64,000 nucleotides of DNA from an uncultured Oscillospiraceae bacterium (GTDB lineage Bacteria > Bacillota > Clostridia > Oscillospirales > Oscillospiraceae), in contig CAJUKH010000013.1 in the NCBI GenBank assembly GCA_910587345.1, positions 124,001 through 188,000 on the forward strand. Direction: 5' to 3'. Shown in pieces: positions 52,839 to 61,163 of this stretch; position 1 is the first letter of the stretch; each line of letters opens with the position of its first letter. Position numbers and translations under genes: made by a program. Below the pieces are notes generated by a model that worked only from the letters and a program-made list of their open reading frames with translations, made no database searches and was not told the DNA's origin.

Positions 52839-53195
52839 TTAGCCCAGTTGTGCCTTGGCCAGCTCGGTGAGCTGGGTGAAGGCAGCACGGTCGTTGACAG
52901 CCATCTCAGCCAGCATCTTGCGGTTGATGGCAATGTTGGCCTTCTTCAGACCGTTGATGAAAGTGGAATAGTTCATGCCGTTCATCTTACAGCCGGCGGA
53001 GATGCGGGTGATCCACAAAGAACGGAAATCACGCTTCTTCAGTCGACGGCCCACATAGGCATACTTCAGGGACTTCATGACCTGCTCATTGGCCATCTTA
53101 AAGTGTTTGCTCTTGGCGCCCCAGTAGCCTTTCGCCAGCTTAAGGACCTTATTTCTGCGCTTGCGCGTCATCATTGCGCCTTTGACTCTTGCCAT
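52839..53195 (-). CDS. rplT: Ribosomal protein L20
   Basis: 118 residues, the usual length, with the basic N-terminal extension (MARVKGAMMTRKRRNKVLKLAKGYWGAKS) and the globular C-terminal part (NGLKKANIAINRKMLAEMA). L20 is a primary 23S rRNA binder needed for 50S assembly, and in Firmicutes it represses its own operon by binding the infC leader. Last gene of infC-rpmI-rplT, followed by a terminator. Confidence 0.98.
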   Translation of the reverse strand: MARVKGAMMTRKRRNKVLKLAKGYWGAKSKHFKMANEQVMKSLKYAYVGRRLKKRDFRSLWITRISAGCKMNGMNYSTFINGLKKANIAINRKMLAEMAVNDRAAFTQLTELAKAQLG

Positions 53196-53232
53196 AGTAT
53201 TTGAAACCTCCTATATCTGAGTAACAGTAGAA

Positions 53233-53436
53233 TTATTTGTAAGGGATCATACGCTTGATGGCGGACTCGTTGGTCACATCGGCGTAAGCGCCCTTGCGGA
53301 GGCCTCTTTTCCGCTTGGTATCCTTGCCGTGGCCATTGAGCAGGTGACGCTTGAAGGCGTGAGCCCGCTTGACCTTGCCGGTCTTGGTCAGGTTGAATCT
53401 TTTCTTCGCCCCGGTATGGGTCTTCAGTTTAGGCAT
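53233..53436 (-). CDS. rpmI: Ribosomal protein L35
   Basis: 67 residues, MPKLKTHTGAKKRF to SAIKRMIPYK, typical in sequence and length. A longer frame exists but extends into infC and has no homology; ATG 53436 with GGAG at 8 bases is the start. It is a late-assembling 50S protein co-expressed with L20. Confidence 0.98.
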   Translation of the reverse strand: MPKLKTHTGAKKRFNLTKTGKVKRAHAFKRHLLNGHGKDTKRKRGLRKGAYADVTNESAIKRMIPYK

Positions 53437-53467
53437 TGTGATTTCTCCTTTATCGTAAAATCTTTGC

Positions 53468-53998
53468 TTACTTCTTCTGGTCCTTGGCCGTCTTTGCGCT
53501 GAGGAAAATGGACATATGCCTGCCATCCAGCTTAGGCTCCTTATCCATGGTAGCCACCTCGCTGCACTGCTCGGCAAACTTCAACAGCAGATCACGGCCG
53601 ATCTCAGTGTGGGTCATCTCCCGGCCGCGGAAGCGGACGGTCACCTTCACCCGGTCGCCATCGGCCAGGAACTTCTGGGCATTGCGCAGCTTCACATTGA
53701 AGTCGTTGACGTCGATACCCGGCGACATACGGACCTCTTTGATCTCCACCACACGCTGATTTTTCTTGGCTTCCTTTTCCCGCTTGGTCTGCTCAAACTT
53801 GAACTTGCCATAGTCCATAAGCTTACACACGGGAGGAACCGCATTGGGGGATATCTTTACCAGATCCAGATTGGCCTCTTCCGCCTTGCTGAGAGCCTCC
53901 TGAGCGGTCATAATGCCCAGCTGCTCACCGTCAGCGGAAACCAGCCGCACTTCCTTGTCGCGAATTTCCTCGTTGATCTGATGACCTTGCTTGCTGAT
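53468..53998 (-). CDS. infC: Translation initiation factor IF-3, probable AUC start
   Basis: IF-3 prevents premature subunit joining and rejects non-canonical start codons. The N-domain (INEEIRDKEVRLV) and C-domain (RMSPGIDVNDFNVK...GREMTHTEIGR) are standard. Starting at the ATC at 53998-53996 gives 177 codons including the stop and matches known IF-3 N-termini (ISK..QINE.IR). AGGAGG lies 9 bases before this ATC, whereas the upstream ATG at 54016 overlaps the AGGAGG and has no ribosome site. Non-AUG starts of infC are known to give autoregulation by IF-3 itself. The leader carries an attenuator hairpin. Confidence 0.95.
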   Translation of the reverse strand: MSKQGHQINEEIRDKEVRLVSADGEQLGIMTAQEALSKAEEANLDLVKISPNAVPPVCKLMDYGKFKFEQTKREKEAKKNQRVVEIKEVRMSPGIDVNDFNVKLRNAQKFLADGDRVKVTVRFRGREMTHTEIGRDLLLKFAEQCSEVATMDKEPKLDGRHMSIFLSAKTAKDQKK

Positions 53999-54069
53999 AG
54001 AAACGCACCTCCTCATTGTCGACACGGCCAATGGGCCGTATCTCCTCTCCTAACACACAGGGAACACAC

Positions 54070-54095
54070 AAAAACGGAGCCGTAAAACGGCTCCG
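54070..54095 (-). terminator. Attenuator hairpin in the infC leader
   Basis: CGGAGCCGT-3 nt-ACGGCTCCG followed by TTTTTG on the minus strand, about 100 bases after the promoter and 75 bases before infC. It resembles the L20-responsive transcription attenuator of the Bacillus infC-rpmI-rplT operon. A second hairpin CGCCGAT/ATCGGCG lies upstream. Confidence 0.75.
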
Positions 54096-54202
54096 CAACA
54101 GGACACAACAACGCCGATAATCGGCGAATGTTTTCCATGTTGACCCCAACGCCTTTGGCGGGAGGTGAGGACGAAACCGTTCCTACTTTATTGTGCTTTG
54201 AT

Positions 54203-54231
54203 AGTATAGCAGGATGGAATGAAAATGTCAA
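54203..54231 (-). promoter_or_regulatory. Promoter of infC-rpmI-rplT
   Basis: TTGACA (54231-54226) and TATACT (54208-54203) with a 17-base spacer; close to consensus. It yields a leader of about 200 bases containing the attenuator. Confidence 0.9.
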
Positions 54232-54240
54232 GGATTATTT

Positions 54241-56076
54241 TTAGCCATACCTCTCATAGGCTCTGATGTCACACCAGCCCCATCCTTCCCAGACAGTTCC
54301 GGTTCTCACATAAGCCTCCATAATATCTACAGGATTGCTCCAGCCCTTTTCCCGGGCAGGGGCTTCCCAATAACGGACCTCCACCATCGCCCCATCTTTT
54401 CGCAAAGATTCCCTACAGGCGGGATGGCTTCCCCCTTCTGACAACGCCTCCAGAGCATGGGTCATCTGATATTCCCCATTCAAAATCTCATAGGCATAGT
54501 AATAGTGCCCATAGTTATAGTCACTTCCCCCCCAGATCACACCATGTTCTGCGTCCACCCTCGGGCTTGGGATCTCCGAAAAGCTGGGGGCATAGCGATA
54601 CCCCTCCTCCCCCGGTTTTCCCAGAAAGGCGGCATTAAACCGGCACCCACCCCGGCTACCGCCGATATAGAGCAGCAGGTCGTCGGTTCCGTCAAAATTC
54701 ACATCCGTCCGTGTGACCCCGCCAATCCCTGCCTCATGACGGGGCGAGGTCAGCTCTATCTCCTGACACAGACCATTTTCACTAGTCAGCAGCACTACAT
54801 CCCTCTGCTCCCGCTCATCCCGAAAAACCTCTACGCAGACATCCTCATTATAGCTTCTGGAATAGGTATCCACCGCCTGAGGCGGGGTCTTCAGACGCTT
54901 ATAGCCACTCTCCGACAAAAAGATTCCAGAGGTCAAAAGCTCTCCACCCCATAGGCGAAGTTCTCTGCCTTCTGTCCCCTGAAACCGTCTTTCCAGCAAT
55001 TCCTCTCTGGAATTTTCGGAATCGAATTGCCACTCAGGAGCATCCATTTCAAGCCGGTCCAAGAGTGCTTTCCACAAAAGAAGAGTTGCTCTGCGATAGT
55101 ATCTGGCGCAATTTATACCATGGTCCACCCGGGCCAAAGTCCCTGCGCCGAACCCATCCTTCTGATCTTTCCCCATAAACGCATTTGAGTAAGAAAAAAG
55201 CGCAAGACATTCCCCATTAACTGGGGCAAATCCCAGCAGTGCCTCCCTGGCCCCCACCACCGTCTTCTCCGGTTCCACCGCCGGGTTGGCATGGGCGGAA
55301 AACACCTCGTATGCGTGGCGCAACTCCGTTTCCCAAAGTTTCGCCTCCATCCAGCCATCAGCGGACATCATATAAGTGGCCCCATCCTGGTACAGCCACT
55401 GGGAAGCCCAACCGTCAATGGGGTTTTCCAAAATGTCTTCTTTCCACGCCCCCTCTTTCTCTGCCAAATCATAGTTTCCCATCGTATATTCTATCCTACC
55501 GTCCTGATTCAGCCGCTCCAACTCCTCCTCTGGCAAGAAAATATAACAATCCAAAGGGGATATATCACTCAGCCAGGTCATGGTCTCATACCAGTTCTCC
55601 ACAAAATTGCGGTAGATTTCTTTCCGTGCCCCCATCTCCCCAGCCCCAAAACCTGTCCCATACATGACGGCCTCTCCCCAACTCTCGGTGTCCTGCTGTA
55701 AAAGGCTGGTATAGCCTATGTAAGCGTCCAAAAGGGCCTGGGCCTTCGCATAGGTGAAGAAATCCTCCTCCATCTCCTCAAAATCGATAAAAGTTTCCAC
55801 GGTGGGGTGGGCGTTTTCATTTAGATAGGCAAAAATATGCCGGGCCTCCCGCTCCCAGGCCTCCGTCTCCCGCTCCGCCAGATAGGCACTTTCATAACGT
55901 GTATCATATTGCAGCGTGCCATAAAACCCCGAAATGGGGTCATGGTACATCGGCACATCATCTGTCACAACCGACGGCACATCTGTCGGCATCGCCGGCT
56001 CCTCTTCCACCGCAGCCGGCCTACACCCCGTCAAACACAATGCCAGAATCAAAATCCATACTCCAAGCCGTTTCAT
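54241..56076 (-). CDS. Large lipoprotein of unknown function
   Basis: 611 residues with a lipoprotein signal and lipobox LTGC (Cys near residue 18), so it is exported and anchored outside the membrane. The protein is Trp-, Tyr- and acid-rich. Near residues 460-480 the block TRTDVNFDGTDDLLLYIG looks like an FG-GAP/integrin-type calcium-binding repeat. No enzyme motif is seen. ATG 56076 is preceded by GGAGAGG and follows the copA terminator; its stop lies ten bases before the infC promoter, with no terminator in between. Family not recognised. Confidence 0.75.
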   Translation of the reverse strand: MKRLGVWILILALCLTGCRPAAVEEEPAMPTDVPSVVTDDVPMYHDPISGFYGTLQYDTRYESAYLAERETEAWEREARHIFAYLNENAHPTVETFIDFEEMEEDFFTYAKAQALLDAYIGYTSLLQQDTESWGEAVMYGTGFGAGEMGARKEIYRNFVENWYETMTWLSDISPLDCYIFLPEEELERLNQDGRIEYTMGNYDLAEKEGAWKEDILENPIDGWASQWLYQDGATYMMSADGWMEAKLWETELRHAYEVFSAHANPAVEPEKTVVGAREALLGFAPVNGECLALFSYSNAFMGKDQKDGFGAGTLARVDHGINCARYYRRATLLLWKALLDRLEMDAPEWQFDSENSREELLERRFQGTEGRELRLWGGELLTSGIFLSESGYKRLKTPPQAVDTYSRSYNEDVCVEVFRDEREQRDVVLLTSENGLCQEIELTSPRHEAGIGGVTRTDVNFDGTDDLLLYIGGSRGGCRFNAAFLGKPGEEGYRYAPSFSEIPSPRVDAEHGVIWGGSDYNYGHYYYAYEILNGEYQMTHALEALSEGGSHPACRESLRKDGAMVEVRYWEAPAREKGWSNPVDIMEAYVRTGTVWEGWGWCDIRAYERYG

Positions 56077-56120
56077 CTCTTTCCTCTCCTTTTTCCCCAG
56101 TATAGCACTCCCAAAAAACA

Positions 56121-56157
56121 AAAGCAACCGGCAGACCTTTGGTCCGCCGGTTGCTTT
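56121..56157 (-). terminator. Terminator after copA
   Basis: AAAGCAACCGGC pairs with GCCGGTTGCTTT, inner GACC/GGTC helix, and a TTTT tail on the minus strand; 13 bases after the copA stop. Confidence 0.88.
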
Positions 56158-56169
56158 TACACCTCTTCT

Positions 56170-56370
56170 TTAGTCGATGCTGACCACTTCGTAGCCGGCC
56201 TCGGTGACGGCGGCCTTAATGGCCTCGTCGGTGACTTCGCCGGTAACGGTGGCGGTCTTGGTGTCCAGATCCACCTGAGCGGTGACACCGGGCAGGCCAT
56301 TGAGCGCATTGGTGACGTGCTTCACGCAGTTCTGGCACATCATACCCTCGATGGTAACGGTCTTTGTCAT
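56170..56370 (-). other. copZ: Probable internal copZ start inside copA
   Basis: The last 66 codons of copA, from ATG 56370, encode a free-standing heavy-metal-associated protein of typical CopZ length. AAAGGAGG at 56386-56379 is exactly 8 bases from this ATG, in frame, and translates as part of the linker (IAKEETT). A separate copper chaperone could thus be made from the copA mRNA. Confidence 0.55.
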
Positions 56371-58740
56371 GGTTGTTTCCTCCTTTGCAATATTGGACGT
56401 CTCAGTCCGGGACTCCTCAGCCGGAACGGCCTTGGGAGCAGGTACGGAAGACGCATATGTTCCATCCCCGCCGTGACGGGGCTTGAACAACTTAAGCCGC
56501 AGAGCATTGGATACCACACAAACCGAGCTCATGGACATGGCGGCGGCGGCAATCATGGGGTTAAGCTGGGGACCGCCGAAAATCACCAGCACGCCGGCGG
56601 CCACAGGAATACAGATGGCATTGTAGAAAAATGCCCAGAAGAGATTTTGTTTGATATTACGGATGGTGGCCCGACTCAACTCGATGGCCGTTACGGCATC
56701 CATCAGATCACTCTTCATCAGCACCACATCAGCGGACTCAATGGCCACGTCCGTACCGGCACCGATGGCCAGTCCCACATCGGACCGTGCAAGAGCAGGC
56801 GCATCGTTGATCCCATCGCCCACCATGGCCACCTTTTTCCCATCGGCCTGAAGCTGGGCAATGACCCGCTCCTTATCCTGCGGCAGCACCTCTGCCACAA
56901 CGTCCGTCAAGTCAAGTCCCTTTGCAATTGCCTGAGCGGTACGTTTATTATCGCCGGTGAGCATCACCACATCCACACCCAGCTCCCGCATGGCCCTGAT
57001 GGCTGCGGCGGAGGTAGGCTTCACCGTATCGGCAACGGCCACAAGGCCGATAAGACGGCCATCCTGAGCGAAATACAGCGGCGTTTTCCCCTCCTCCGCC
57101 AGCCGTTGGGGCGCATCTCCGGCGGTGGTAAGATCCACCCGGTTCTCCTCCATCATCGCCTGATTACCTGCCAGAAAAAGGGCGCCCTGCACCACAGCGG
57201 ACACGCCGCGGCCATGAATGGCCTGAAATTCCTCGGCAGGGGCCAGAGGGATCCCCCGGTTTTCCGCTTCGGCCACCACGGCTTGGGCCAGAGGGTGTTC
57301 CGACGGCTTCTCCAGAGAGGCCGCCACACAGAGCAGTTCCCCCTCTTCCATGTTCCCAAAGGCTTGAAGATCGGTAACCACCGGCTTGCCCTGTGTCACA
57401 GTACCGGTCTTGTCCAGCACCACCGTTCGAATATCTCGCAGGCCTTCCAGCGCCTCGGCGGATTTAAAGAGGATACCGTTCTCCGCGCCCTTTCCGGTGC
57501 CCACCATAATGGCCACCGGTGTGGCAAGCCCCAACGCGCAGGGACAGGAAATAACCAGTACCGCAACGCCGGACGTCAAGGCCCGGGCCACATCCCGGGT
57601 GGTCACGAACCAAACTCCGGCCGTAAGAATGGAAAGGCAGATCACCACCGGCACAAAAACGCCCGCCACTTTATCGGCCAGTTTGGCAATAGGGGCTTTA
57701 GAGGAGGCCGCCTCATCCACCAGAGCGATCATTTGCGCCAGCGTAGTATCATTTCCCACCCGGGTCGCCCGAAAAGTGAAAGAACCGGATTTGTTGATGG
57801 ATGCCGCCGCCACTTTATCTCCCGGGGCCTTATCCACCGGAAGGGATTCCCCGGTAAGAGCGGACTCGTCGATAGAGGAAGTGCCCTCTACGATTTCTCC
57901 ATCCACAGGAATGGACTGGCCGGGCCGGACCCGAATCAGGTCGCCCACAGCCACCTCCTCCACGGGGATCTCCATCTCCGTGCCCTTTCGCACCACAGTG
58001 GCCGTTTTAGGGGCAAGATCCATCAGACGTGAGATCGCCTCTCCCGTCTTGCCTTTGGACCGGGTCTCCATATATTTGCCAAGGGTGATAAGGGTCAGGA
58101 TGGTACCGGCCCCTTCAAAATAGAGGTCCATGGACCATTTCTCTACCCGGGCCATATCACCATGCCCCAGACCCCAACCGATCTGATAGATGCCAACCAG
58201 ACCATAGACCACTGCGGCGGCGGACCCCAAAGCGATCAGGGAATCCATGTTGGGAGAGCCATGGAACAGGGTCTTAAAGCCCACCTTGTAGTATTTATCA
58301 TTGATATACATAATAGGCAGCAGTAAGAGAAGCTGGGTAACGGCATAGTTGATGGCATTCTTCGGCCCATGGAAGAAACCGGGGATGGGCAGGCCCACCA
58401 TATGCCCCATGGTCAAATAAAACAGGGGGATAAAAAAGCAGAAGGACAACAACAGCCGCCGCTTCATGCCGGCCAGTTCCTCCTTCATGTCAGGAACCCC
58501 GGCTGCCGCCGCCTTTTCCTTGCCAGGGGCCGCCGGGAGCTGCGCTCCGTAGCCCGAATCGATCACTGCGGCAATAATGGAATCATCGCTTTGCTGCGCA
58601 GGGTCGAAGTCCACCTGCATGGAGCCTCCCAGCAGGTTCACATTCACCTCGGATACGCCTTCCAACTTCCGTACCGCCTTTTCCACATGGGCTGAGCAGG
58701 CCGAACAGGTCATGCCGGTAACGGTAAACTTCTGTCTCAT
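56170..58740 (-). CDS. copA: Copper-exporting P1B-type ATPase with C-terminal CopZ domain
   Basis: 856 residues. HMA domain 1 (about 1-66) with metal-binding C12/C15 in MTCSAC; eight membrane helices; the phosphatase TGES at 296; the transmembrane CPC at 399-401; the phosphorylation Asp443 in DKTGT; the ATP-domain HP; GDGINDAP; and MxxSS in the last helix, all diagnostic for Cu(I) export. A linker is followed by a second HMA domain (791-856, GMMCQNC with C802/C805) that is a complete CopZ chaperone. Its Met791 is preceded by AAAGGAGG at 8 bases. Controlled by the upstream csoR operon. ATG 58740 has AAAGGAGG. Confidence 0.96.
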   Translation of the reverse strand: MRQKFTVTGMTCSACSAHVEKAVRKLEGVSEVNVNLLGGSMQVDFDPAQQSDDSIIAAVIDSGYGAQLPAAPGKEKAAAAGVPDMKEELAGMKRRLLLSFCFFIPLFYLTMGHMVGLPIPGFFHGPKNAINYAVTQLLLLLPIMYINDKYYKVGFKTLFHGSPNMDSLIALGSAAAVVYGLVGIYQIGWGLGHGDMARVEKWSMDLYFEGAGTILTLITLGKYMETRSKGKTGEAISRLMDLAPKTATVVRKGTEMEIPVEEVAVGDLIRVRPGQSIPVDGEIVEGTSSIDESALTGESLPVDKAPGDKVAAASINKSGSFTFRATRVGNDTTLAQMIALVDEAASSKAPIAKLADKVAGVFVPVVICLSILTAGVWFVTTRDVARALTSGVAVLVISCPCALGLATPVAIMVGTGKGAENGILFKSAEALEGLRDIRTVVLDKTGTVTQGKPVVTDLQAFGNMEEGELLCVAASLEKPSEHPLAQAVVAEAENRGIPLAPAEEFQAIHGRGVSAVVQGALFLAGNQAMMEENRVDLTTAGDAPQRLAEEGKTPLYFAQDGRLIGLVAVADTVKPTSAAAIRAMRELGVDVVMLTGDNKRTAQAIAKGLDLTDVVAEVLPQDKERVIAQLQADGKKVAMVGDGINDAPALARSDVGLAIGAGTDVAIESADVVLMKSDLMDAVTAIELSRATIRNIKQNLFWAFFYNAICIPVAAGVLVIFGGPQLNPMIAAAAMSMSSVCVVSNALRLKLFKPRHGGDGTYASSVPAPKAVPAEESRTETSNIAKEETTMTKTVTIEGMMCQNCVKHVTNALNGLPGVTAQVDLDTKTATVTGEVTDEAIKAAVTEAGYEVVSID

Positions 58741-59221
58741 AATCTTCCTCCTTTCGGTCCCATCTGAAGGACCAATGTACCTCTTCCCTCTCCGGAAGAG
58801 TCACTTTTTCGGGTTCATAAATTTTCGCTGCACGGTTCCAAAACCGCTCCCCCGCCGGGTTAGCCGTAGCATACTTGACCTCCCACCGGCCGGGATGCCC
58901 GGCAAAGAGCTGGCGGACAGCTTTCAGCCCCAGGCCCTTTCGGCGGTACCGAGGCAGGATGCAAAACTCCGCCATAGCCCAGTCCACCTCATGCCCCAGC
59001 TCCGAAGGCGGTTCAGCAGGGCAAACCCCGCCATCACGCCTTCCTGCCGGAGCAAATAAGCCCGGCGGACAGGGTCAAAAAGGAATCCTCAAAATGGGGA
59101 TAGGGATAATTCCCTTCCTCGTCCAAATCATCCTCAAAAAGTGGGGCATCTCATAGAGATACTTTTGCAAAAGATGGTACAGCCGCATCTTTTCTTTCTC
59201 TGTGAGCCTTTGTAATTCCAT
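58741..59221 (-). pseudogene. Frameshifted GNAT acetyltransferase remnant
   Basis: From ATG 59221 (MELQRLTEKEKMRLYHLLQKYL) the reading frame is lost and regained three times: at a T5 run (59140-59136), a second T5 run (59081-59077) and a G4 run (58997-58994). Adding one base at each restores a continuous GNAT protein containing FEDDLDEEGNYPYPHFED, DPVRRAYLLRQEGVMAGF and AEFCILPRYRRKGLGLKAV. The last segment runs past the copA start without a stop. Either a decaying gene or homopolymer errors in the assembly. It lies between csoR and copA. Confidence 0.8.
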
Positions 59222-59227
59222 AATACC

Positions 59228-59491
59228 TCACTTCAATATTTTGTCCAAAGTGGCCACCATTTCTTCCATCTTTGCCTCCCGCTCCTCCATTGACACCGCC
59301 TGCTGCACACAGCCTCGCAGATGGGCGGACAAAATCTCCCGGTTTACCCGGTTCAACAAAGCCTCCGTGGCCATGACCTGTTGGGAGATGTCCACGCAGT
59401 ACCGGTCTTCCTCCACCATTTTTAAGATGCCGTCCAGCTGTCCCCGAGCCGTTTTCAGCATTCTGGATATCTTTTTGGCATCAGCGACCAT
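59228..59491 (-). CDS. csoR: Copper-sensing repressor CsoR
   Basis: 87 residues, all-helical DUF156 family. The Cu(I) ligand set Cys32-His57-Cys61 (YCVDIS, SAHLRGC) fits CsoR rather than nickel- or formaldehyde-sensing relatives. Cu(I) binding releases DNA and derepresses copper export. ATG 59491 follows GGAGG; longer starts are not needed. A GC-rich inverted repeat on its promoter is a candidate operator, so the csoR-copA unit is probably autoregulated. Confidence 0.93.
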   Translation of the reverse strand: MVADAKKISRMLKTARGQLDGILKMVEEDRYCVDISQQVMATEALLNRVNREILSAHLRGCVQQAVSMEEREAKMEEMVATLDKILK

Positions 59492-59511
59492 ATGCCTCCT
59501 CCTTTCTCGCA

Positions 59512-59528
59512 ACACCCCCCCCGGGTGT
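59512..59528. promoter_or_regulatory. Candidate CsoR operator
   Basis: ACACCC (59512-59517) and GGGTGT (59523-59528) flank a C5/G5 centre, the GC-tract inverted repeat known for CsoR sites. It covers the predicted transcription start of csoR. Confidence 0.65.
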
Positions 59529-59534
59529 AGTGTA

Positions 59535-59563
59535 ATCTTACTCTTTTAGTAGGAGTTTGTCAA
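59535..59563 (-). promoter_or_regulatory. Promoter of csoR-copA
   Basis: TTGACA (59563-59558) and TAAGAT (59540-59535), 17-base spacer. The candidate operator lies just downstream. Confidence 0.8.
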
Positions 59564-59639
59564 GATATTTTACGACTTTTCTAAACCATGACAGCAAATC
59601 AGCGCCAACCGCATAGAAATAGAGTACGGAGGTGTTCCC

Positions 59640-60113
59640 ATGGACGATTCTATGCTATGCTTTCCCCCACCCGTTGCCCGGGCGTTTCTGCGGGGTGATG
59701 AGACCCATCCTCAATTGACCGGCGAGGTGCTTTTGGCTCCTTATGGCCGTGGCACATTGCTTCTGGCCCGGGTCGTGGGCCTTTTCCCGGCAGGCTTTCA
59801 CGGCTTTCATATACACGCCGTTGGCAGCTGCGCCACCGGCGGGGATGTCCCCTTCTCCTCCGCCGGCGGCCACTATGACCTTCACGGCGTTCTCCATCCG
59901 TGGCACGGCGGCGATTTGCCCCCACTGTTATCCGCCGCCAACGGCTCGGCTTTGTTGAGCACCTACACCGACCGGTTCCGCCCCCAGGATGTGATCGGCC
60001 GTTCGGTGGTAATCCACAGTGGCCCCGACGACTTCTCCTCACAACCCGCCGGAAACAGCGGCGGACGAATTGCCTGCGGCGTTATCGAAGCATTTTCTCC
60101 CGGCCAGTCCTGA
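59640..60113 (+). CDS. sodC: Cu/Zn superoxide dismutase family protein
   Basis: 157 residues. The SodC metal site can be followed: Cu ligands His57 and His59 (FHIHAVG) and His126 (VVIHSGPDD), bridging His78 (GGHYD), zinc ligands among His82/His86/His89 with Asp92 (HPWHGGD), the active-site Arg143 and a disulfide pair Cys64/Cys146. No signal peptide is present, unusual for bacterial SodC, so it may be cytoplasmic or exported otherwise. GGAGG lies 7 bases from the ATG. It is divergent from csoR-copA across about 150 bases, which suggests a link to copper handling. Confidence 0.88.
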   Translation: MDDSMLCFPPPVARAFLRGDETHPQLTGEVLLAPYGRGTLLLARVVGLFPAGFHGFHIHAVGSCATGGDVPFSSAGGHYDLHGVLHPWHGGDLPPLLSAANGSALLSTYTDRFRPQDVIGRSVVIHSGPDDFSSQPAGNSGGRIACGVIEAFSPGQS

Positions 60114-60189
60114 GAATGTACTGAAAACCTTGAGAATGGGCTTTCCCCAAGCAGCCTTTTCTCTGTACGCTATCTTTCCCTTTTTCCAC

Positions 60190-60226
60190 AAAAAAAGAGA
60201 CCGAACTTAAAGTTCGGTCTCTTTTT
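60190..60226. terminator. Bidirectional terminator between sodC and the bactofilin gene
   Basis: AAAAAGAGACCGAACTT / AAGTTCGGTCTCTTTTT with a single-base centre: a long perfect stem with A and T runs on both sides, between convergent genes. Confidence 0.92.
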
Positions 60227-60232
60227 GCTTTA

Positions 60233-61120
60233 TCAGATTTCCAGATCCCCAAAGAGACTGTTGGTCTCGGGGTCTTCCGCAATGCGGACAGCGCCCTGGA
60301 CTCTGGCGCCCTGATTCATCACGATGGTGCCGGCGATCACATTACCGGCCAGCAGTGCAGTGGTGGCAAAGGTGGCCGCCCGGGCAATCTGCAGATTGCC
60401 CTTCACCCGGCCGCTGGACTCAAAATCGGTGGCCAATACATCGCCCACCACCATAGAGCCTTCATCAACGCTCACAAAAGAGGTGGATGTAATATTGCCC
60501 TGGACCGAGCAGCCGGCAAGAACCACAGCCTCGCCCTTTACATCACCCAGCACCTTGCCCACCACGCGAACATTACCGGTGGCCTCCAGGTTGCCCTTCA
60601 GCTTACCCAGGACCTCCACATCGCCCTCAGCCCGCAGGTCGCCAAAGAAGGTGGCGCCGGCGGCAATAATGGTAGCACCGGGCCGGATAAAGGGGGCCCG
60701 CTCCTCTGTCATGTCCCCGGCAAAGAAAGGCTCTTCCATCTCCTCGCTGCGGGTACGCTCAACACGAGTAAAGGTAGGTGCCTTCTCCTTGGGTTCTCCA
60801 AAGGAGAAAAAGCTGCTCCGCTCCACGGGAGCCGTCTTTTTCCGAGGCTCCTCCACCTGGGTGGGTTCGCTGGTCACGACCTCTTTGGCCTTGACCTTCT
60901 CGGTGGGACGTGCGCTGGTCCGCTGCTCTGCGGCGGGTTCCTCCACCACACGCTCCCGGCGGGGCTGTTCCACGGGCCGCTCCACCGTTCTGGTAGCCGT
61001 ACGGGTCGCCCGGGCCTCGGCAGCGGTGCTCTCGCCGCCCTCCTCGTCTTCAGGACCGAAACCTACCAGTCCCAGCAGCTCCTTCATTGCCTGTCTCATA
61101 TTGTCTTTGTTGCCGCCCAT
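60233..61120 (-). CDS. Bactofilin (polymer-forming cytoskeletal protein)
   Basis: 295 residues. The C-terminal half (about 150-275) is a right-handed beta-helix bactofilin domain with repeating GDLRAEGDVEVLGKLKGNLEATGNV-like strands. The first 145 residues are disordered and highly charged (Glu/Arg/Thr/Pro rich), including a FFSFGEP patch, and could be the membrane- or partner-binding tail. Bactofilins form nucleotide-free filaments that localise cell wall enzymes. It follows a degenerate polysaccharide deacetylase gene after 43 bases, and the two are probably co-expressed. Confidence 0.9.
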   Translation of the reverse strand: MGGNKDNMRQAMKELLGLVGFGPEDEEGGESTAAEARATRTATRTVERPVEQPRRERVVEEPAAEQRTSARPTEKVKAKEVVTSEPTQVEEPRKKTAPVERSSFFSFGEPKEKAPTFTRVERTRSEEMEEPFFAGDMTEERAPFIRPGATIIAAGATFFGDLRAEGDVEVLGKLKGNLEATGNVRVVGKVLGDVKGEAVVLAGCSVQGNITSTSFVSVDEGSMVVGDVLATDFESSGRVKGNLQIARAATFATTALLAGNVIAGTIVMNQGARVQGAVRIAEDPETNSLFGDLEI

Positions 61121-61163
61121 AATGCTGCACCTTCCAATCTATCCATTCTCCTAACGCCCATCC

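Noticed and set aside
55837..58032. 731-codon plus-strand frame over copA and the lipoprotein gene
   Set aside because: Entirely opposite two recognised genes and crosses the copA terminator.
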